Below are positions 63,738-64,000 of a stretch of DNA of 64,000 nt, in pieces. The stretch spans positions 52,321 through 116,320 of the forward strand of contig JAJPKO010000012.1 in the NCBI GenBank assembly GCA_021323655.1, in the 5' to 3' direction. Position 1 is the first letter of the stretch; each line of letters starts with the position of its first letter. The notes under the pieces are model-generated. The model was given only the letters and a program-made list of their open reading frames with translations, had not been told where the DNA came from and searched no databases. The DNA is from Acidobacteriaceae bacterium. Its GTDB lineage: Bacteria > Acidobacteriota > Terriglobia > Terriglobales > Acidobacteriaceae. Position numbers and translations under genes: made by a program.

Positions 63738-64000
63738 ATGACAGAGTGTATCCAGGAAACGTTTCCGTTTACAGCCCATTTTTCGCGTCGAGTGGAAGCC
63801 GGGTTCACGGCTGGTCAAGTATCCACGGATGGCGGGGCGTTGCTGTTACGGGAAGTGGGTCGCAAGATCAACCTGCTGGGGCGTGTGGCCAGTTGCTTCC
63901 TGGACGGCCGGTCGCCATCGCTGGTTACGCGCCAGCTCTCAGAAATGCTCTCGCAGCGGATCTACGGGCTGGCGCTGGGCTATGAAGATCTGAACGATCA
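63738..64000 (+). mobile_element. IS1380-type transposase, 5' end only
   Basis: An open frame starts at ATG 63738 (AAGGAG about ten bases upstream) and runs off the right edge. The visible 87 codons (TECIQETFPFTAHFSRRVEA, GFTAGQVSTDGGALLLREVG, RQLSEMLSQRIYGLALGYED then LND) match the N-terminal region of IS1380-family DDE transposases, where STDGGALLL contains the first catalytic Asp and LALGYEDLND is highly conserved. The left inverted repeat should lie between about 63600 and 63737 but cannot be fixed without the other end. The insertion is downstream of the bacilliredoxin terminator. Confidence 0.8.

Overview
The window is about 64 kb from an acidobacterial chromosome, most likely class Terriglobia (Acidobacteriaceae-type). 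The main evidence is three very large Oar-like TonB-dependent outer-membrane proteins with N-terminal carboxypeptidase-regulatory domains, the many glycoside hydrolases and secreted hydrolases, the LPS and peptidoglycan genes (kdsB, lpxD, murB), the two-subunit glycyl-tRNA synthetase and the moderately high GC. No plasmid or phage backbone is visible. Apart from one IS1380-type transposase running off the right edge and a few remnants, this is ordinary chromosome with accessory carbohydrate and envelope loci.

Layout. 1-7 kb: a truncated fliD, a full-length DsbD-type reductant conductor, a CoA-binding protein, a Tat-exported sulfatase and an ArsB-type permease. 7-11 kb: Oar-like protein 1 and its promoter region. 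11-16 kb: housekeeping genes (cca, tsaD, tRNA-Met, kdsB, azoR). 16-26 kb: a five-gene minus-strand operon (Oar-like protein 2, GH20 hexosaminidase, sodium:solute symporter, beta-lactamase/NamZ fusion, guanine deaminase) whose overlapping genes look like a peptidoglycan-fragment salvage pathway. 26-35 kb: GT4 glycosyltransferase, YVTN beta-propeller lipoprotein, DUF92 membrane protein, secreted phosphoesterase, methyltransferase, S9 peptidase, UDP-xylose-synthase-like SDR and an orphan receiver. 35-42 kb: GH3 glycosidase, the lutABC lactate oxidation operon and ispG. 42-47 kb: VTT/DedA protein, a Cys-type ccmE, thiC with a strong terminator, then a fluoride riboswitch controlling crcB and a double-DUF190 gene. 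47-55 kb: a minus-strand operon of Oar-like protein 3 (frameshifted), a TPR protein, a Tat-exported alkaline-phosphatase-superfamily protein and a gene of unknown function. 55-63 kb: a repeat-rich gap with a G-quadruplex run and a transposase scar, then glyS, glyQ, recO, a PEBP protein, a P-loop NTPase, lpxD and murB, all on the minus strand; a bacilliredoxin gene diverges from murB.

Cross-cutting structure. Oar genes 1 and 3 are preceded by closely similar promoters (TTGACA, 16-nt spacer, AATAC) followed by two CG-centred LacI-type palindromes 60-61 bp apart. All three Oar genes are followed 15-25 nt after the stop codon by a perfect 9-10 bp hairpin, suggesting a shared way of setting transporter expression against downstream genes. 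Two copies of a two-hairpin intergenic element share a 19-nt core with nearly constant internal spacing.

The most interesting candidates for under-described biology are the salvage operon with its beta-lactamase/NamZ fusion, the Oar/TPR/phosphatase-like/unknown operon, and the common Oar promoter and hairpin architecture. All functions are assigned by reading motifs; no database search was run.
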